Shown: positions 8,305 to 17,032, counted from the stretch's first letter. The stretch: DNA of 35,009 nt from Lachnospiraceae bacterium (GCA_022792335.1 JAAWAV010000002.1:1-35009), one strand, 5' to 3'. Notes: a model not told the origin generated them from the sequence alone. Made by a program: numbers and translations.

Positions 8305-8829
8305 TCAGCCCTCCAGGTCATATTCCACCTCGTCCGTCTCACAGTTGATTTCTGCAATCACACTATGGCAGCCCAGAAGATCCTTCCCCGCATCGTCAGA
8401 CATCATACCTCTCAGAGCAACTATCAGATTCCCCCTCCAGGACTCTCTGACCTGGATCCGAAACAGACTACCGTTTTTTTCGACAGTTTCCATGGTGATA
8501 TCGTTCCCCCTGGAGTCAGTTTCTTCCCATTCTTCACAGAACGATCGTATTCCTTCATAAAATTTATTTATAAATTTTTCCTGCCCGTCATATACATGTC
8601 CGAGGCACTGAAATGCCTCGCCAATCCGTCCTTCCGGAACTTCCATATCAAGTTCCACATCTTCATACTTTCCAAACGGTATCCGGGATATCCCTTCCAC
8701 CAGCCTCACAAGATCCCCGTCCTTTCCCCTTTCAAACACACAGTTTCCAAACCGTTCATGCTCAACCAGAAATCTCTCCGGCGAAGAAATCTCTTTCTCC
8801 TTTCCAAAATATTTCCTCAAAAACCCCAT
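8305..8829 (-). CDS. Hypothetical protein, possibly DUF2262-like
   Basis: A 174-aa soluble acidic protein without signal peptide or membrane segment. The start MGFLRKYFG follows AGGAGA with good spacing. The pattern of a beta-rich core (FGNCVFERG, VELDMEVPEG), a helical middle (FINKFYEGIRSFCEEW) and the tail DLLGCHSVIAEINCETDE recalls the DUF2262 family, where a GHS-type segment also precedes the C-terminal strand; this match is from memory and is tentative. No function can be assigned. It lies alone between the DUF3048 gene and the divergent PfoR-like gene. Confidence 0.7.
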   Translation of the reverse strand: MGFLRKYFGKEKEISSPERFLVEHERFGNCVFERGKDGDLVRLVEGISRIPFGKYEDVELDMEVPEGRIGEAFQCLGHVYDGQEKFINKFYEGIRSFCEEWEETDSRGNDITMETVEKNGSLFRIQVRESWRGNLIVALRGMMSDDAGKDLLGCHSVIAEINCETDEVEYDLEG

Positions 8830-8902
8830 AGATAAATTCTCCTATAAGCAGTACATGGAAACCTCAAAAGCAAAATGCAGACCTCTGGCTTTTACTTTCT
8901 GC

Positions 8903-8931
8903 TTGCTTCCATTCCATTTTTGTGTTATAGT
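8903..8931 (+). promoter_or_regulatory. Candidate promoter for the PfoR-like gene
   Basis: TTGCTT (8903-8908) and TATAGT (8926-8931) are 17 bp apart, about 98 bp before the ATG at 9029. The -35 is weak. Confidence 0.35.
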
Positions 8932-9028
8932 TGTGAACGGCAACTGACAAGACAGATGCCATAAAATAATTTTACATATAGATTTTTTATATTCCATCCC
9001 TGTATGGACAGAAAGGCGGTAACAAATT

Positions 9029-10084
9029 ATGAAAAAATGGCTGAATCGACTGTTTATCGACGGTCTCAGTGGCATGGCCACAGGCCTCTTCTCCACCCTT
9101 ATCGTGGGAACCATCATCCAGCAAATCGGGACACTCCTGGGTGGGGCTGCGGGCGACTATCTGTTTTTGTTTGGGAAAGTCGCGGCAGCCCTCACCGGAG
9201 CAGGGATTGGCTGTGGCGTCGCCTGCAAATTTAAGGAAAGTCCCCTAGTCGTGCTGTCTGCAGCCACCACCGGCATGGTAGGCGCGTTTGCAGGAAAAAT
9301 CATTGCCGGTCAGGTCCTGGTGGACGGAACCGTCCTCCTTGCCGGCCCCGGCGAACCTTTGGGAGCGTTTATCGCCGCTTATGCAGGGATTGAGCTGGGT
9401 CATCTGATTGCGGGAAAGACTAAGCTCGATATTGTACTGACTCCCATCATTTGTATTGTTTCCGGTTCCGTCGTCGGCCTGATTTTCAGCCCGCCGATTT
9501 CTGCCTTTATGACCTCCCTAGGAACCTTGATCAACTGGGGAACGGAACAACAGCCCTTCCTGATGGGCATCATTGTTTCCGTACTCATGGGCATGATTCT
9601 AACTCTTCCCATCAGCTCTGCAGCCCTTGGCGTTTCCTTAAGTCTCTCCGGGCTCTCTGCAGGGGCTGCCACGGTGGGTTGCTGTGCCAATATGATCGGT
9701 TTTGCCGTCGCCAGCTATAGAGAAAACAAAATGGGGGGCCTTCTGGCCCAGGGCATCGGTACCAGCATGCTTCAGGTCCCGAATATTGTCCGAAAGCCCG
9801 TCATCTGGCTCCCGGCCATTATCACCAGCGCCATCCTTGGCCCAGTATCCACACTGGTATTTCACATGACCAACAACCCGGTTGGCTCCGGCATGGGTAC
9901 GGCCGGACTGGTGGGACAGATTATGACCTTCCAGACCATGGTCGCTTCGGAGGGCGCCACCTGGGTCCTCTTTAAGATCGCGCTGCTCCATTTCCTCCTT
10001 CCTGGAGCTATGGCTTTCACCATTGCCTGGTTTATGAGAAAAAAAGGCTGGATTCAGGATGGAGACATGAAACTAGATGTATAA
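9029..10084 (+). CDS. PfoR-like PTS EIIC-type membrane protein
   Basis: A 351-aa polytopic membrane protein with about 8-10 hydrophobic segments rich in Gly and Ala (for example LFSTLIVGTIIQQIG, VVLSAATTGMVGAF, PFLMGIIVSVLMGMIL). It fits the PTS_EIIC_2 / COG3641 group that includes clostridial PfoR, once thought to regulate perfringolysin. The motif TLPISSAALGVSLSLSGL and the CANMIGFAV segment fit this group. No EIIA, EIIB or HPr partner is nearby, so phosphotransferase transport by this gene alone cannot be claimed. The ATG follows AAAGGCGG. It is flanked by minus-strand genes on both sides, so it is monocistronic. The substrate is unknown. Confidence 0.8.
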   Translation: MKKWLNRLFIDGLSGMATGLFSTLIVGTIIQQIGTLLGGAAGDYLFLFGKVAAALTGAGIGCGVACKFKESPLVVLSAATTGMVGAFAGKIIAGQVLVDGTVLLAGPGEPLGAFIAAYAGIELGHLIAGKTKLDIVLTPIICIVSGSVVGLIFSPPISAFMTSLGTLINWGTEQQPFLMGIIVSVLMGMILTLPISSAALGVSLSLSGLSAGAATVGCCANMIGFAVASYRENKMGGLLAQGIGTSMLQVPNIVRKPVIWLPAIITSAILGPVSTLVFHMTNNPVGSGMGTAGLVGQIMTFQTMVASEGATWVLFKIALLHFLLPGAMAFTIAWFMRKKGWIQDGDMKLDV

Positions 10085-10105
10085 GAAATTGCTGTAACTA
10101 TCGCC

Positions 10106-10150
10106 CCCTGTACCAGGAATTATCTTTTTAAAGCCTTTTTGGGTACAGGG
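10106..10150 (+). terminator. Hairpin at the end of the PfoR-like gene
   Basis: CCCTGTACC (10106-10114) pairs with GGTACAGGG (10142-10150) and is followed by AGTTTTC. The right arm lies inside the last codons of the convergent macrodomain gene, so coding and termination signals would overlap. The 27-nt loop weakens the case. Confidence 0.4.
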
Positions 10151-10676
10151 AGTTTTCATCGTCGTCAATAAGGATCCGGACAGCTGTCGGTAGCGTTTTT
10201 CTGATATCACAGATCTCCCATCCAAAAAGCGTCAGATATACGGACAGCTCATGTTCCAGCAAAAATTTTCCAATGGTATCTACTGCTACCTTGAGGGCCT
10301 GGTCCTTGGGATAGCCGTAAGCGCCGGAAGAAATCAGAGGAAACGCCACCGTCCGGCAGCCATATTTTAATGCCAGGCACAGAGATTCCCAGTAGCAGGA
10401 AATGAGAAGCTTCTGTTCTCCGAAACCGCCTCCCTGCCAGACGGGCCCTACCGTATGGATAACATATTGACTCGGAAGTTCATAGCCCTTTGTGATTCTG
10501 GCTTCTCCTGTGGGGCAGCCTCCCAGCGTCCGGCACTCTGCAACTAGCTTTGATCCTGCCGCCCGGTGGATGGCCCCGTCCACGCCTCCGCCCCCTAAAA
10601 GAGAAGAGTTCGCAGCGTTGACAATGGCGTCGCACTTTATCTTTGTAATATCTTTTCGGACAATCTGAATCGGCAT
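10128..10676 (-). CDS. Macrodomain protein (ADP-ribose / O-acetyl-ADP-ribose hydrolase type)
   Basis: A 182-aa protein that is nearly all one macrodomain. Visible motifs are [23 protein letters not shown] (NAAN and the glycine-rich ADP-ribose loop, about residues 15-37) and [11 protein letters not shown] near residues 114-124. Family members of the YmdB/MacroD type remove ADP-ribose from proteins or deacetylate O-acetyl-ADP-ribose in the cytoplasm. No sirtuin or ADP-ribosyltransferase gene is adjacent, so the partner is unknown. The ATG follows AAGGAGGAGTAAAGGA. It lies downstream of the GH2 gene but behind that gene's terminator, so it may have its own promoter or depend on read-through. Confidence 0.92.
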   Translation of the reverse strand: MPIQIVRKDITKIKCDAIVNAANSSLLGGGGVDGAIHRAAGSKLVAECRTLGGCPTGEARITKGYELPSQYVIHTVGPVWQGGGFGEQKLLISCYWESLCLALKYGCRTVAFPLISSGAYGYPKDQALKVAVDTIGKFLLEHELSVYLTLFGWEICDIRKTLPTAVRILIDDDENSLYPKRL

Positions 10677-10711
10677 TCCTTTACTCCTCCTTCTTGTACT
10701 TTAAGCCTAAA

Positions 10712-10776
10712 AAGAACCCCTGCTGCCGGGTCCTCTCCGGCGTGTCCTTGTGGGAGAGGGCCCGGGCGGCAGGGTT
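10712..10776 (-). terminator. Intrinsic terminator after the GH2 gene
   Basis: A long GC-rich imperfect hairpin: on the minus strand AACCCTGC...CCGGGCCCTCTCC folds with GGAGAGGACCCGG...GCAGGGGTT and is followed by CTTTTTAGG. It begins at the GH2 stop codon. Confidence 0.75.
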
Positions 10777-13423
10777 AAATTTTTCCTAAAAAATGCAGAT
10801 ACATGACAAGCCGATCGCTTTTCGTCTCAATATCTTCCCCACGCACTCCGAAATATCGGATAATATCTTTTGAAATTTCCACAGATTCTTCCTGACTTTG
10901 GAAAGAGGAATAGGACATACCGATCTTCTGCCGGATATCTTCCAGCTCCACCCTAATCTCTCCCATCTTCTTCCCCTCTTTCAAAACTGGAAAGCGATAG
11001 ACGTTGTAAGACATGGGAAATACGTCGTCCGGTAACTTCTCCGCTTCTCTCATCCGACACTCAAAGGCTTCCATATAGGCAGAAAGCGCTTGCGGAGCTG
11101 ATGGTTTTACCCTCTTTGCCAAACGTCCTTTTCGAAACAGCCTCTCAAGTCTCCCTTCCGGCAACTTCTCCATGTCGTCCGGCAGTTTTGGCTCTGGAGT
11201 TTTTAAAAGCTCCGGATTCTCTTGTATCACCAGATTGCTTTTCATCGCCCGGTAGAGAAACTGGTATTCTTCTGTGGCTTCCGGAATCGGTCTGGCTCCG
11301 TAGGTTTCAATCAGGTAAGCTTTCAGTTCTTCTGTGGTATGGGCATTGGGAAGCAACTTCTCAGACTGTCGTTCCATCTTTTGTTTCCATTTCATCTGCC
11401 GGTTGCTTTTGGAAACATTTTTACGCTTTCCTGCCAGAAAGACGGAAGTCGGCCCGTCGGCTCCACCGATGACAGTGGCTGTCGCCCCTTCTCTTTTCTC
11501 CTGCTTTGTAAATCCCCTTTTATTCTCAGAAAGCGGTTCTTCAGGTCCTTTACACTCTACACAATCGGATTTGGCCGGAAGGCTCTCCTTAAGACTATCC
11601 AAAAGTCTTTCGTTCAACCCTTTGATGTCCTCTGTCAAAACCTTTTGCACCTCTCTGTCATAGGTAAGAAGTCCGTTGATCTCCTCTTCTACGTCGGAAA
11701 GTTGAGTATAAATTGCAGCCGATAACCCTTCTTTGATTCTGGGACGGACTCCTTTTTCCCACAAAGCTTCCAAAGCCTTAAAAAATACATCCCTCGCCCT
11801 GAACTGACGGTATCCGTAGATCTTTTGGGAATCTTGGTGCCCTTCTACCGGAAGGCAGTAACCGCCATATTCAGTAAGGGCCGCCGCCCGCATTCTTTCA
11901 CCGTTTTCCCCTTTGCGCGGAGCCGAGTCCCTCTTCAGACTGTAGGAAAAGAAATATGAATGGATACTGAGGACGTCCCCCTCGCCCTGATCGAACCAGC
12001 CGCTGGCAGCGTCGATCAGACGGGAAGGATCCAGGCTCCGCAGTCTTTCTGTAACCTGTTTCGTTTCAAACTGTCCCCACCCTTCATTAAAGGGAACCCA
12101 GGCAACAATGGAAGGAAAATTGTAAAGAGCCCTCACAGTCTCCCTCATTTCTCTGTAAAACTGCTCCCGTCCTTCTTTTTCCCTTCTAGATAACAGTCGC
12201 CTGTGAGTATCTTTTACAGGAATATGGAGACAGGTGGCTGCTGTGGCGAGATAAGTGACAAACCAGGAATGGTAGGCGCTCCCGCCATTTACCATATCCT
12301 GCCATACCAGCATGCCAAGCCTGTCGCAGTGATAATACCATCTGGCCATTTCCACTTTCACATGCTTTCTGAGCAGATTAAAGCCCATGGATTTTGCCGC
12401 CTTAATATCAAAGACAAGGGCTTCGTCGCAGGGAGCCGTATAAAGGCCGTCCGGCCAATAGCCCTGGTCCAAAAGGCCCGTCTGAAAGTAAGGCCGGTTG
12501 TTTAGGAAAAACCGTGGAATGCCAAAGCTGTCCTGTTTCACAGAGCAGCTTCGCATAGCGAAATAGGCGAGGACTCTGTCCTCCTTTGTCTCTATCAAAA
12601 GTCCGTAAAGGTTCGGATACTCCGGGGACCAAGCCTTGAAGCCCTCCATGGGAATCTCCCATTCTCTACCGCACTTTGCCGACAAAGAAAACCGTTTTTC
12701 TCCATCTATCTCTCCCGTCTCCAGAAAACCGGCAAGCATGTCATCCGTAAAATTCTCAAAAACAGTAAGCGTTACCGGGAGGGACGCCGGCCCCTGGGGG
12801 CGAATGCGCACAAGGCTGTTTTCATAATCCGGACGGATTCGAACGCTTTTTATCGATTCTTTTGGAACTACTTCTAACCAGACCGTCTGCCAGATACCGC
12901 TCTGAGCCGTATAGAACATTCCCCCGGATTTCAGTTTCTGTTTCCCACGGCTGTGCCATCCCGTGTCGCTGATATCCTGAACTTTTACTACAAGTTCCTG
13001 CTCTCCCGCCCTGCAAAGCTCCGTAATGTCCCAGGAAAAAGGCAGGTAACCACCCGTATGGCTTCCCGCTTTTTTTCCATTCAGATAGACGGTACCGGTC
13101 TGGTCTACAGCCCCGAAATGAAGGAGGATCCGTCTCCCCTTTTCCAGGGCTCCCTCCGGCAGAAGAACCGTCTTTCTGTACCAGAGAAATTCTTCCGGTT
13201 TTAGCTGCCTTCCCACGCCGGAAAGAGGAGCTTCCGGTGAAAAAGGAACCAGGATTTGTCCGTCAAACTGGGAAGGCGGCCCCTCTTCCCTGGTAAATGC
13301 ATATTCCCAAAGGCCGTTTAAGCAGATCCAGTTCTGTCTTGCAAAGGCAGGACGGGGATATTCCCGCCAGACATTCTCCGGCGTAACCTGTCGGCTCCAT
13401 TTTGTCGTTTTTAACTCTCCCAT
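10775..13423 (-). CDS. GH2-family glycoside hydrolase with extra C-terminal region
   Basis: An 882-aa protein with no signal peptide. Residues 1-620 look like a GH2 enzyme (beta-galactosidase / beta-glucuronidase / beta-mannosidase family): a jelly-roll sugar-binding domain with GLWEYAF and LNGKKAGSHTGGYLPF, an Ig-like domain, then a TIM barrel. The acid/base is probably E447 in FNEGW and the nucleophile E518 in LTEYGG. Substrate cannot be told from sequence. After about residue 620 comes a charged linker, then ATVIGGADGPTSVFLAGK at about 647-668, and about 200 residues I do not recognise. GH2 enzymes of this type usually end near 600 aa, so the tail is an added domain. The ATG follows AGAGGAAG. 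It lies downstream of cls and is followed by a strong terminator. Confidence 0.88.
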   Translation of the reverse strand: MGELKTTKWSRQVTPENVWREYPRPAFARQNWICLNGLWEYAFTREEGPPSQFDGQILVPFSPEAPLSGVGRQLKPEEFLWYRKTVLLPEGALEKGRRILLHFGAVDQTGTVYLNGKKAGSHTGGYLPFSWDITELCRAGEQELVVKVQDISDTGWHSRGKQKLKSGGMFYTAQSGIWQTVWLEVVPKESIKSVRIRPDYENSLVRIRPQGPASLPVTLTVFENFTDDMLAGFLETGEIDGEKRFSLSAKCGREWEIPMEGFKAWSPEYPNLYGLLIETKEDRVLAYFAMRSCSVKQDSFGIPRFFLNNRPYFQTGLLDQGYWPDGLYTAPCDEALVFDIKAAKSMGFNLLRKHVKVEMARWYYHCDRLGMLVWQDMVNGGSAYHSWFVTYLATAATCLHIPVKDTHRRLLSRREKEGREQFYREMRETVRALYNFPSIVAWVPFNEGWGQFETKQVTERLRSLDPSRLIDAASGWFDQGEGDVLSIHSYFFSYSLKRDSAPRKGENGERMRAAALTEYGGYCLPVEGHQDSQKIYGYRQFRARDVFFKALEALWEKGVRPRIKEGLSAAIYTQLSDVEEEINGLLTYDREVQKVLTEDIKGLNERLLDSLKESLPAKSDCVECKGPEEPLSENKRGFTKQEKREGATATVIGGADGPTSVFLAGKRKNVSKSNRQMKWKQKMERQSEKLLPNAHTTEELKAYLIETYGARPIPEATEEYQFLYRAMKSNLVIQENPELLKTPEPKLPDDMEKLPEGRLERLFRKGRLAKRVKPSAPQALSAYMEAFECRMREAEKLPDDVFPMSYNVYRFPVLKEGKKMGEIRVELEDIRQKIGMSYSSFQSQEESVEISKDIIRYFGVRGEDIETKSDRLVMYLHFLGKI

Positions 13424-13450
13424 ATTACTTCCTCTTTTTCCCTTCGGCGA

Positions 13451-13484
13451 TTTTATGGTTCCAGGTTTTATGGCTCCAGGTTTT
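13451..13484. repeat. Short tandem repeat between cls and GH2
   Basis: Two copies of a 15-bp unit, TTTTATGGTTCCAGG (13451-13465) and TTTTATGGCTCCAGG (13466-13480), plus the start of a third (TTTTA). One base differs. It lies in the 99-bp gap and could be a duplication or a protein site; no role is shown. Confidence 0.7.
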
Positions 13485-13522
13485 AAGAATTTTCCAGATC
13501 AGTAGGGCGGCAAATGCCTGAT

Positions 13523-15052
13523 TCAAAATAACGGCGCCAAAATCCGAAGGACAGAATCAAAAAGACCGCCGATAAGGCCGGTTCTGCAGTCTTTCAGGGA
13601 GACGGGCCTGCTTCTCCCGATGGTCTGGATGGCGTCGATTTTTAAATCTGCCACCGCATCTGTCCGATACATGAATGTCCCGCATTCAAAGTGCAAATAC
13701 AGACTGCGATAATCCATATTGATGGTGCCTACTACCGCAAACTCATCGTCGCAGACATAGCTTTTTGCATGGAGAAAGCCTGGTGTGTACTCATATATTT
13801 TCACCCCGGCTTTTAAAAGTGGAGTGTAATTGGAACGGGTGAGTCGGAATACCAGAGGCTTGTCCGGAATCCCCGGGGTCACGATCTTGACATCCACACC
13901 CCGTTTTGCCGCCAGAGAGAGGGCCAGCTTCATCTCGTCGTCCACAATCAGATAAGGAGTGAAAATGTAACAGTACGATCTGGCCTGGTTTAAGATTTCG
14001 ATATAGACATTTTCCGCCACAGTCTCATTGTCCAGGGGCGTATCGCCAAAAGGCTGTACGTATCCTCTCCCATAAAAAGGTTCCGGATGATGGAGCCTCG
14101 GCTTAAACTGTTCCAGACTCCCGTCCTCCTTTCGGTAGGCGTTCCACATTTCCAGAAACATCAGTGTGAAATTCCAGACGCCCTCTCCCTCCAGACGGAT
14201 CCCAGAGTCCTTCCAATGGCCGAACCGTTTCTTTACATTGATGTATTCGTCGGCCAGGTTGATTCCTCCCGTATAAGCCGTGTGGCCGTCAATGACTGTG
14301 ATTTTCCGGTGATCTCTGTGGTTCATAACCATGGCGAAAAAGGGAACGATCCGATTGAAGGCCATACACCGGATCCCCTTCCTCTCCATCCATTTGTCGT
14401 ACCCTTTGGGCAGTAGGGAAACACACCCCATATCGTCGTAGATCAGGCGAACGTCCACTCCTTCTGAGACCTTTCGCTCCAGAACTTCCAGTATCCGATT
14501 CCACATCAGACCTTCTTCGATAATAAAATATTCCATAAAAATGTAATATTTTGCCTGCTCCAGATCTTCCAACAGATCCTGAAACAAAAGCTCTCCGAGA
14601 GGATAATACTGGACATCTGTGTTTTTATGAAGTCCGTAATCACTGGCATTTTTCAGATAGGTACTGACTCCGGCCGCCCGCTGGTCAATCTTTCGAAGTT
14701 CTTCCAGAACCTCCTGACCGCCCCGAAATCCCTTTGCCATGGCCCGGTGCGCGTTTTTCAACCTTCGTTTCATATTTTTGGACGGATTTTTATTGCCAAA
14801 AGAAAGGTAGAGCAGACCCCCGAACAGGGGAAGGCAGAGAATTAGAATGATCCAGGCAATTTTATAGGCAGAATTTTCTTCTTTTCCAATTAAAAAAAGT
14901 GTAATCAGAATGCTTAATACAGTAAATGCAGCATTGACCCCTACAGAATAACTGGTGAGCTTCTGGAGGAAGATCACCAGCCATACTGCTTGAACCACCA
15001 ACAAGATTCCGGTGAGAAGTATTCTGTTGGCAATTAACTTCTTGTATTTCAT
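13523..15052 (-). CDS. cls: Cardiolipin synthase (phospholipase D family)
   Basis: Condenses two phosphatidylglycerol molecules into cardiolipin at the cytoplasmic membrane. The 509 aa begin with two to three membrane segments (about residues 9-30, 36-55 and 64-84), then a PLD-like domain pair. Both HKD motifs are intact: H248-K250-D255 in NHRDHRKITVIDG and H428-K430-D435 in LHAKSYVCDD. The order of domains and length match ClsA-type enzymes. The ATG follows AGAGGGG. It starts 49 bp after deoD and may share its transcript. A related transphosphatidylase role is possible but less likely. Confidence 0.95.
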   Translation of the reverse strand: MKYKKLIANRILLTGILLVVQAVWLVIFLQKLTSYSVGVNAAFTVLSILITLFLIGKEENSAYKIAWIILILCLPLFGGLLYLSFGNKNPSKNMKRRLKNAHRAMAKGFRGGQEVLEELRKIDQRAAGVSTYLKNASDYGLHKNTDVQYYPLGELLFQDLLEDLEQAKYYIFMEYFIIEEGLMWNRILEVLERKVSEGVDVRLIYDDMGCVSLLPKGYDKWMERKGIRCMAFNRIVPFFAMVMNHRDHRKITVIDGHTAYTGGINLADEYINVKKRFGHWKDSGIRLEGEGVWNFTLMFLEMWNAYRKEDGSLEQFKPRLHHPEPFYGRGYVQPFGDTPLDNETVAENVYIEILNQARSYCYIFTPYLIVDDEMKLALSLAAKRGVDVKIVTPGIPDKPLVFRLTRSNYTPLLKAGVKIYEYTPGFLHAKSYVCDDEFAVVGTINMDYRSLYLHFECGTFMYRTDAVADLKIDAIQTIGRSRPVSLKDCRTGLIGGLFDSVLRILAPLF

Positions 15053-15101
15053 AAACCCCTCTTATCCGGCGACAAGTCTCTGACGCCGACTGTCTGTATT
15101 T

Positions 15102-15848
15102 CTATTCCGCCTGTCTGCCCTTTGATCCAGCCTCACTGCATGAGAAAGCCACAGCCGTTTCAAGCGCCACCTGCATCATGTTGGTAAAACCTGTCTGGCG
15201 TTCTTCAGCGGAAAGCCCCTCCCCTGTCACAATGGAATCAGATACTGTAAAGATTCCGAGAGCCCGGACCTTTGCCCGGTTTGCATTGCAATAAAGAGCG
15301 TAACTTTCCATTTCCACAGACAGAAGCCCCATTTTCGCCCATTCTTTCCATTCCGGCGTCTCTGTATAGAAAAGATCTGAGGAAAGTACATTTCCCACCT
15401 GACAGGGATAGCCGTGGGATTTCGCCGACTGGACGGCTTTTTCCAAGAGTTCATAAGAAGCCGTGGCCGAATAGATTCCCGGAAGCTGATACTGATGGGC
15501 AAAATTCCCGTCCGTGCTGGCCGCCATGGCCATAACCAGATTTCCTACGGGAAGGCTCTCCTGGATACTTCCGCAGGAACCGACCCGAATCAGATTTTTC
15601 ACTCCATAAACATGGATCAGTTCATAGGAATAAATTCCGATCGAGGCGCACCCCATCCCGGTACCCATGACCGATACCTGTTTACCGCCATAAGTTCCCG
15701 TGAATCCGAACATGTTTCTCACTGAATTAAACATGACGACGTTTTCCAGAAAATTTTCTGCAATAAATTTGGCCCGGAGAGGATCCCCCGGCAGCAAAAT
15801 ACTTTCTGCAATCTGTCCCTTTTCCGCCTGATTGTGTGGAGTTGCCAT
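15102..15848 (-). CDS. deoD: Purine-nucleoside phosphorylase (DeoD type)
   Basis: Phosphorolysis of purine (deoxy)nucleosides to base and ribose 1-phosphate in purine salvage; cytoplasmic, expected hexamer. The 248 aa are slightly longer than the usual 233-240. Motifs include LPGDPLRAKFIAE, NMFGFTGTYGGKQVSVMGTGMG (phosphate and ribose site), RVGSCGSIQ, SVEMESYALY and TVSDSIVTGE with the catalytic aspartate. I chose the ATG at 15848, which follows GGAGGGAATGAT and gives the typical MATPHN start; a frame from 15941 overlaps the promoter. cls follows 49 bp downstream in the same direction. Confidence 0.95.
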   Translation of the reverse strand: MATPHNQAEKGQIAESILLPGDPLRAKFIAENFLENVVMFNSVRNMFGFTGTYGGKQVSVMGTGMGCASIGIYSYELIHVYGVKNLIRVGSCGSIQESLPVGNLVMAMAASTDGNFAHQYQLPGIYSATASYELLEKAVQSAKSHGYPCQVGNVLSSDLFYTETPEWKEWAKMGLLSVEMESYALYCNANRAKVRALGIFTVSDSIVTGEGLSAEERQTGFTNMMQVALETAVAFSCSEAGSKGRQAE

Positions 15849-15936
15849 ATCATTCCCTCCTGTTCTTTTCTGATAATCCTTTGTTTGCCCTTCCGCTGAT
15901 AGAGAAAGACGTACGCTAAGTGAAATTACTGCTTTT

Positions 15937-15945
15937 ATCATACCA
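15937..15945 (-). promoter_or_regulatory. Extended -10 promoter for deoD
   Basis: On the minus strand TGGTATGAT (15937-15945) is an extended -10. A weak TGGCAA lies 17 bp upstream. The leader to the ATG at 15848 is about 80 nt. Confidence 0.5.
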
Positions 15946-15973
15946 CAGATTCCGTGAGATTGCCAGAAATCAT

Positions 15974-16007
15974 ATTGATTATTTCTACCTTTGCTATTAT
16001 AATCAAT
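15974..16007 (+). promoter_or_regulatory. Promoter inside a perfect inverted repeat, upstream of the YdcZ-type transporter
   Basis: TTGATT (15975-15980) and TATAAT (15998-16003) are 17 bp apart, giving a good plus-strand promoter. The same stretch is bounded by ATTGATTAT (15974-15982) and ATAATCAAT (15999-16007), a perfect 9-bp inverted repeat that covers the -35 and -10. A repressor operator is a reasonable inference. Confidence 0.6.
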
Positions 16008-16081
16008 GATGTTATTTCGTACTCAAAAGAGACTATTTTTACAAAATACCGTGGCTTTTGCCACAGGAGGATGACTTTATC

Positions 16082-16981
16082 ATGCTTTATATTATTCTGG
16101 CCGTGATTTCCGGCGCAATGATTTCCGCCCAGAGCAGTTACAACGGTATGCTCTATCCTTTTATCGGAGTCCTGGGAGTCGGCTTTATCAGCCAGCTTTT
16201 AAATGCTCTCACCAGCCTGTTTCTGGAGCTTGCCGCCACAAGAAAGTTTCCAAAGCCAAATGGAATGCCCTTCCACGCCTGTTTCGGCGGCATCTGTGCC
16301 ATCTTCGTTTTGGGTTTTTCCGGCTATCTGGTAGCAAAGCTTGGAAGTGCCGTCACCGTCTGTCTCTCTGTCTCCGGCCAGCTTATCATGTCTGCGGTGG
16401 TTGATCATTTTGGATGGTTCGGTTCCGAAAAAGTAACCTTTCATACCTACCGACTTCCTGGTTTTCTATGCATTCTCGCCGGTGTATTTGTCATCAATTT
16501 CGCCGGTGGAGACTCCTTTACCGGTGTCTCCGGCCAGGGAATGTTGTTTCTTCTTCTGATCTTTGCGATTTCCATCGGCTGTATCACCGTATTTGCCCGG
16601 ATGTTCAACTATGAAGCCAGTCGCTATGTGGGAAATATCGCCGGAAGTTTTTACAACGGAGGATTCGGAGCCATCGTAGCCTTTTTCCTTCTCCTCTTTG
16701 CCACAGGTTTCAAACTCCCTTTATCCGGTTTTAAAAACGCGCCCCTTATTTCCTATCTCACAGGTCCCCTTGGAGGAATCGCCTGTGTATTCAACAATAT
16801 GGCCTATGGAAACATGAAAGTATTCCATGCGACGATCTTCCTCTTGATCGGTCAGATCGCTGCAAGTATCGTGGCGGATCTCATCCTTCTTGGCAGTTTT
16901 CCCCTTGGCAAGCTGCTTGGAATCATCGTAGTCTGCGCCGGAATCTTTCTGGACAAACGGGCTTCTCTTAAACATCAGTAA
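16082..16981 (+). CDS. DMT-superfamily transporter, DUF606/YdcZ type, two fused repeats
   Basis: A 299-aa membrane protein with about ten hydrophobic segments. The pattern MLYIILAVISGAMISAQSSYNG at the start and a second similar half (from about residue 155) fit the DMT_YdcZ (DUF606) family, in which many members are about 150 aa with five segments and the longer ones are two fused copies. Substrates of the family are not established. The start is the ATG at 16082 with CAGGAGG upstream; a TTG at 16058 would place the ribosome binding site inside the gene. Promoter at 15975-16003. The MATE gene follows about 50 bp later and is probably co-transcribed. Confidence 0.85.
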   Translation: MLYIILAVISGAMISAQSSYNGMLYPFIGVLGVGFISQLLNALTSLFLELAATRKFPKPNGMPFHACFGGICAIFVLGFSGYLVAKLGSAVTVCLSVSGQLIMSAVVDHFGWFGSEKVTFHTYRLPGFLCILAGVFVINFAGGDSFTGVSGQGMLFLLLIFAISIGCITVFARMFNYEASRYVGNIAGSFYNGGFGAIVAFFLLLFATGFKLPLSGFKNAPLISYLTGPLGGIACVFNNMAYGNMKVFHATIFLLIGQIAASIVADLILLGSFPLGKLLGIIVVCAGIFLDKRASLKHQ

Positions 16982-17032
16982 ATTTCAGATTATGATATTA
17001 TAATTATAGAAGTGCAAAAGGATTTGAAACTC

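Noticed and set aside
13451-13484. A CRISPR array
   Set aside because: The units are 15 bp, directly adjacent without spacers, and fewer than three in number.
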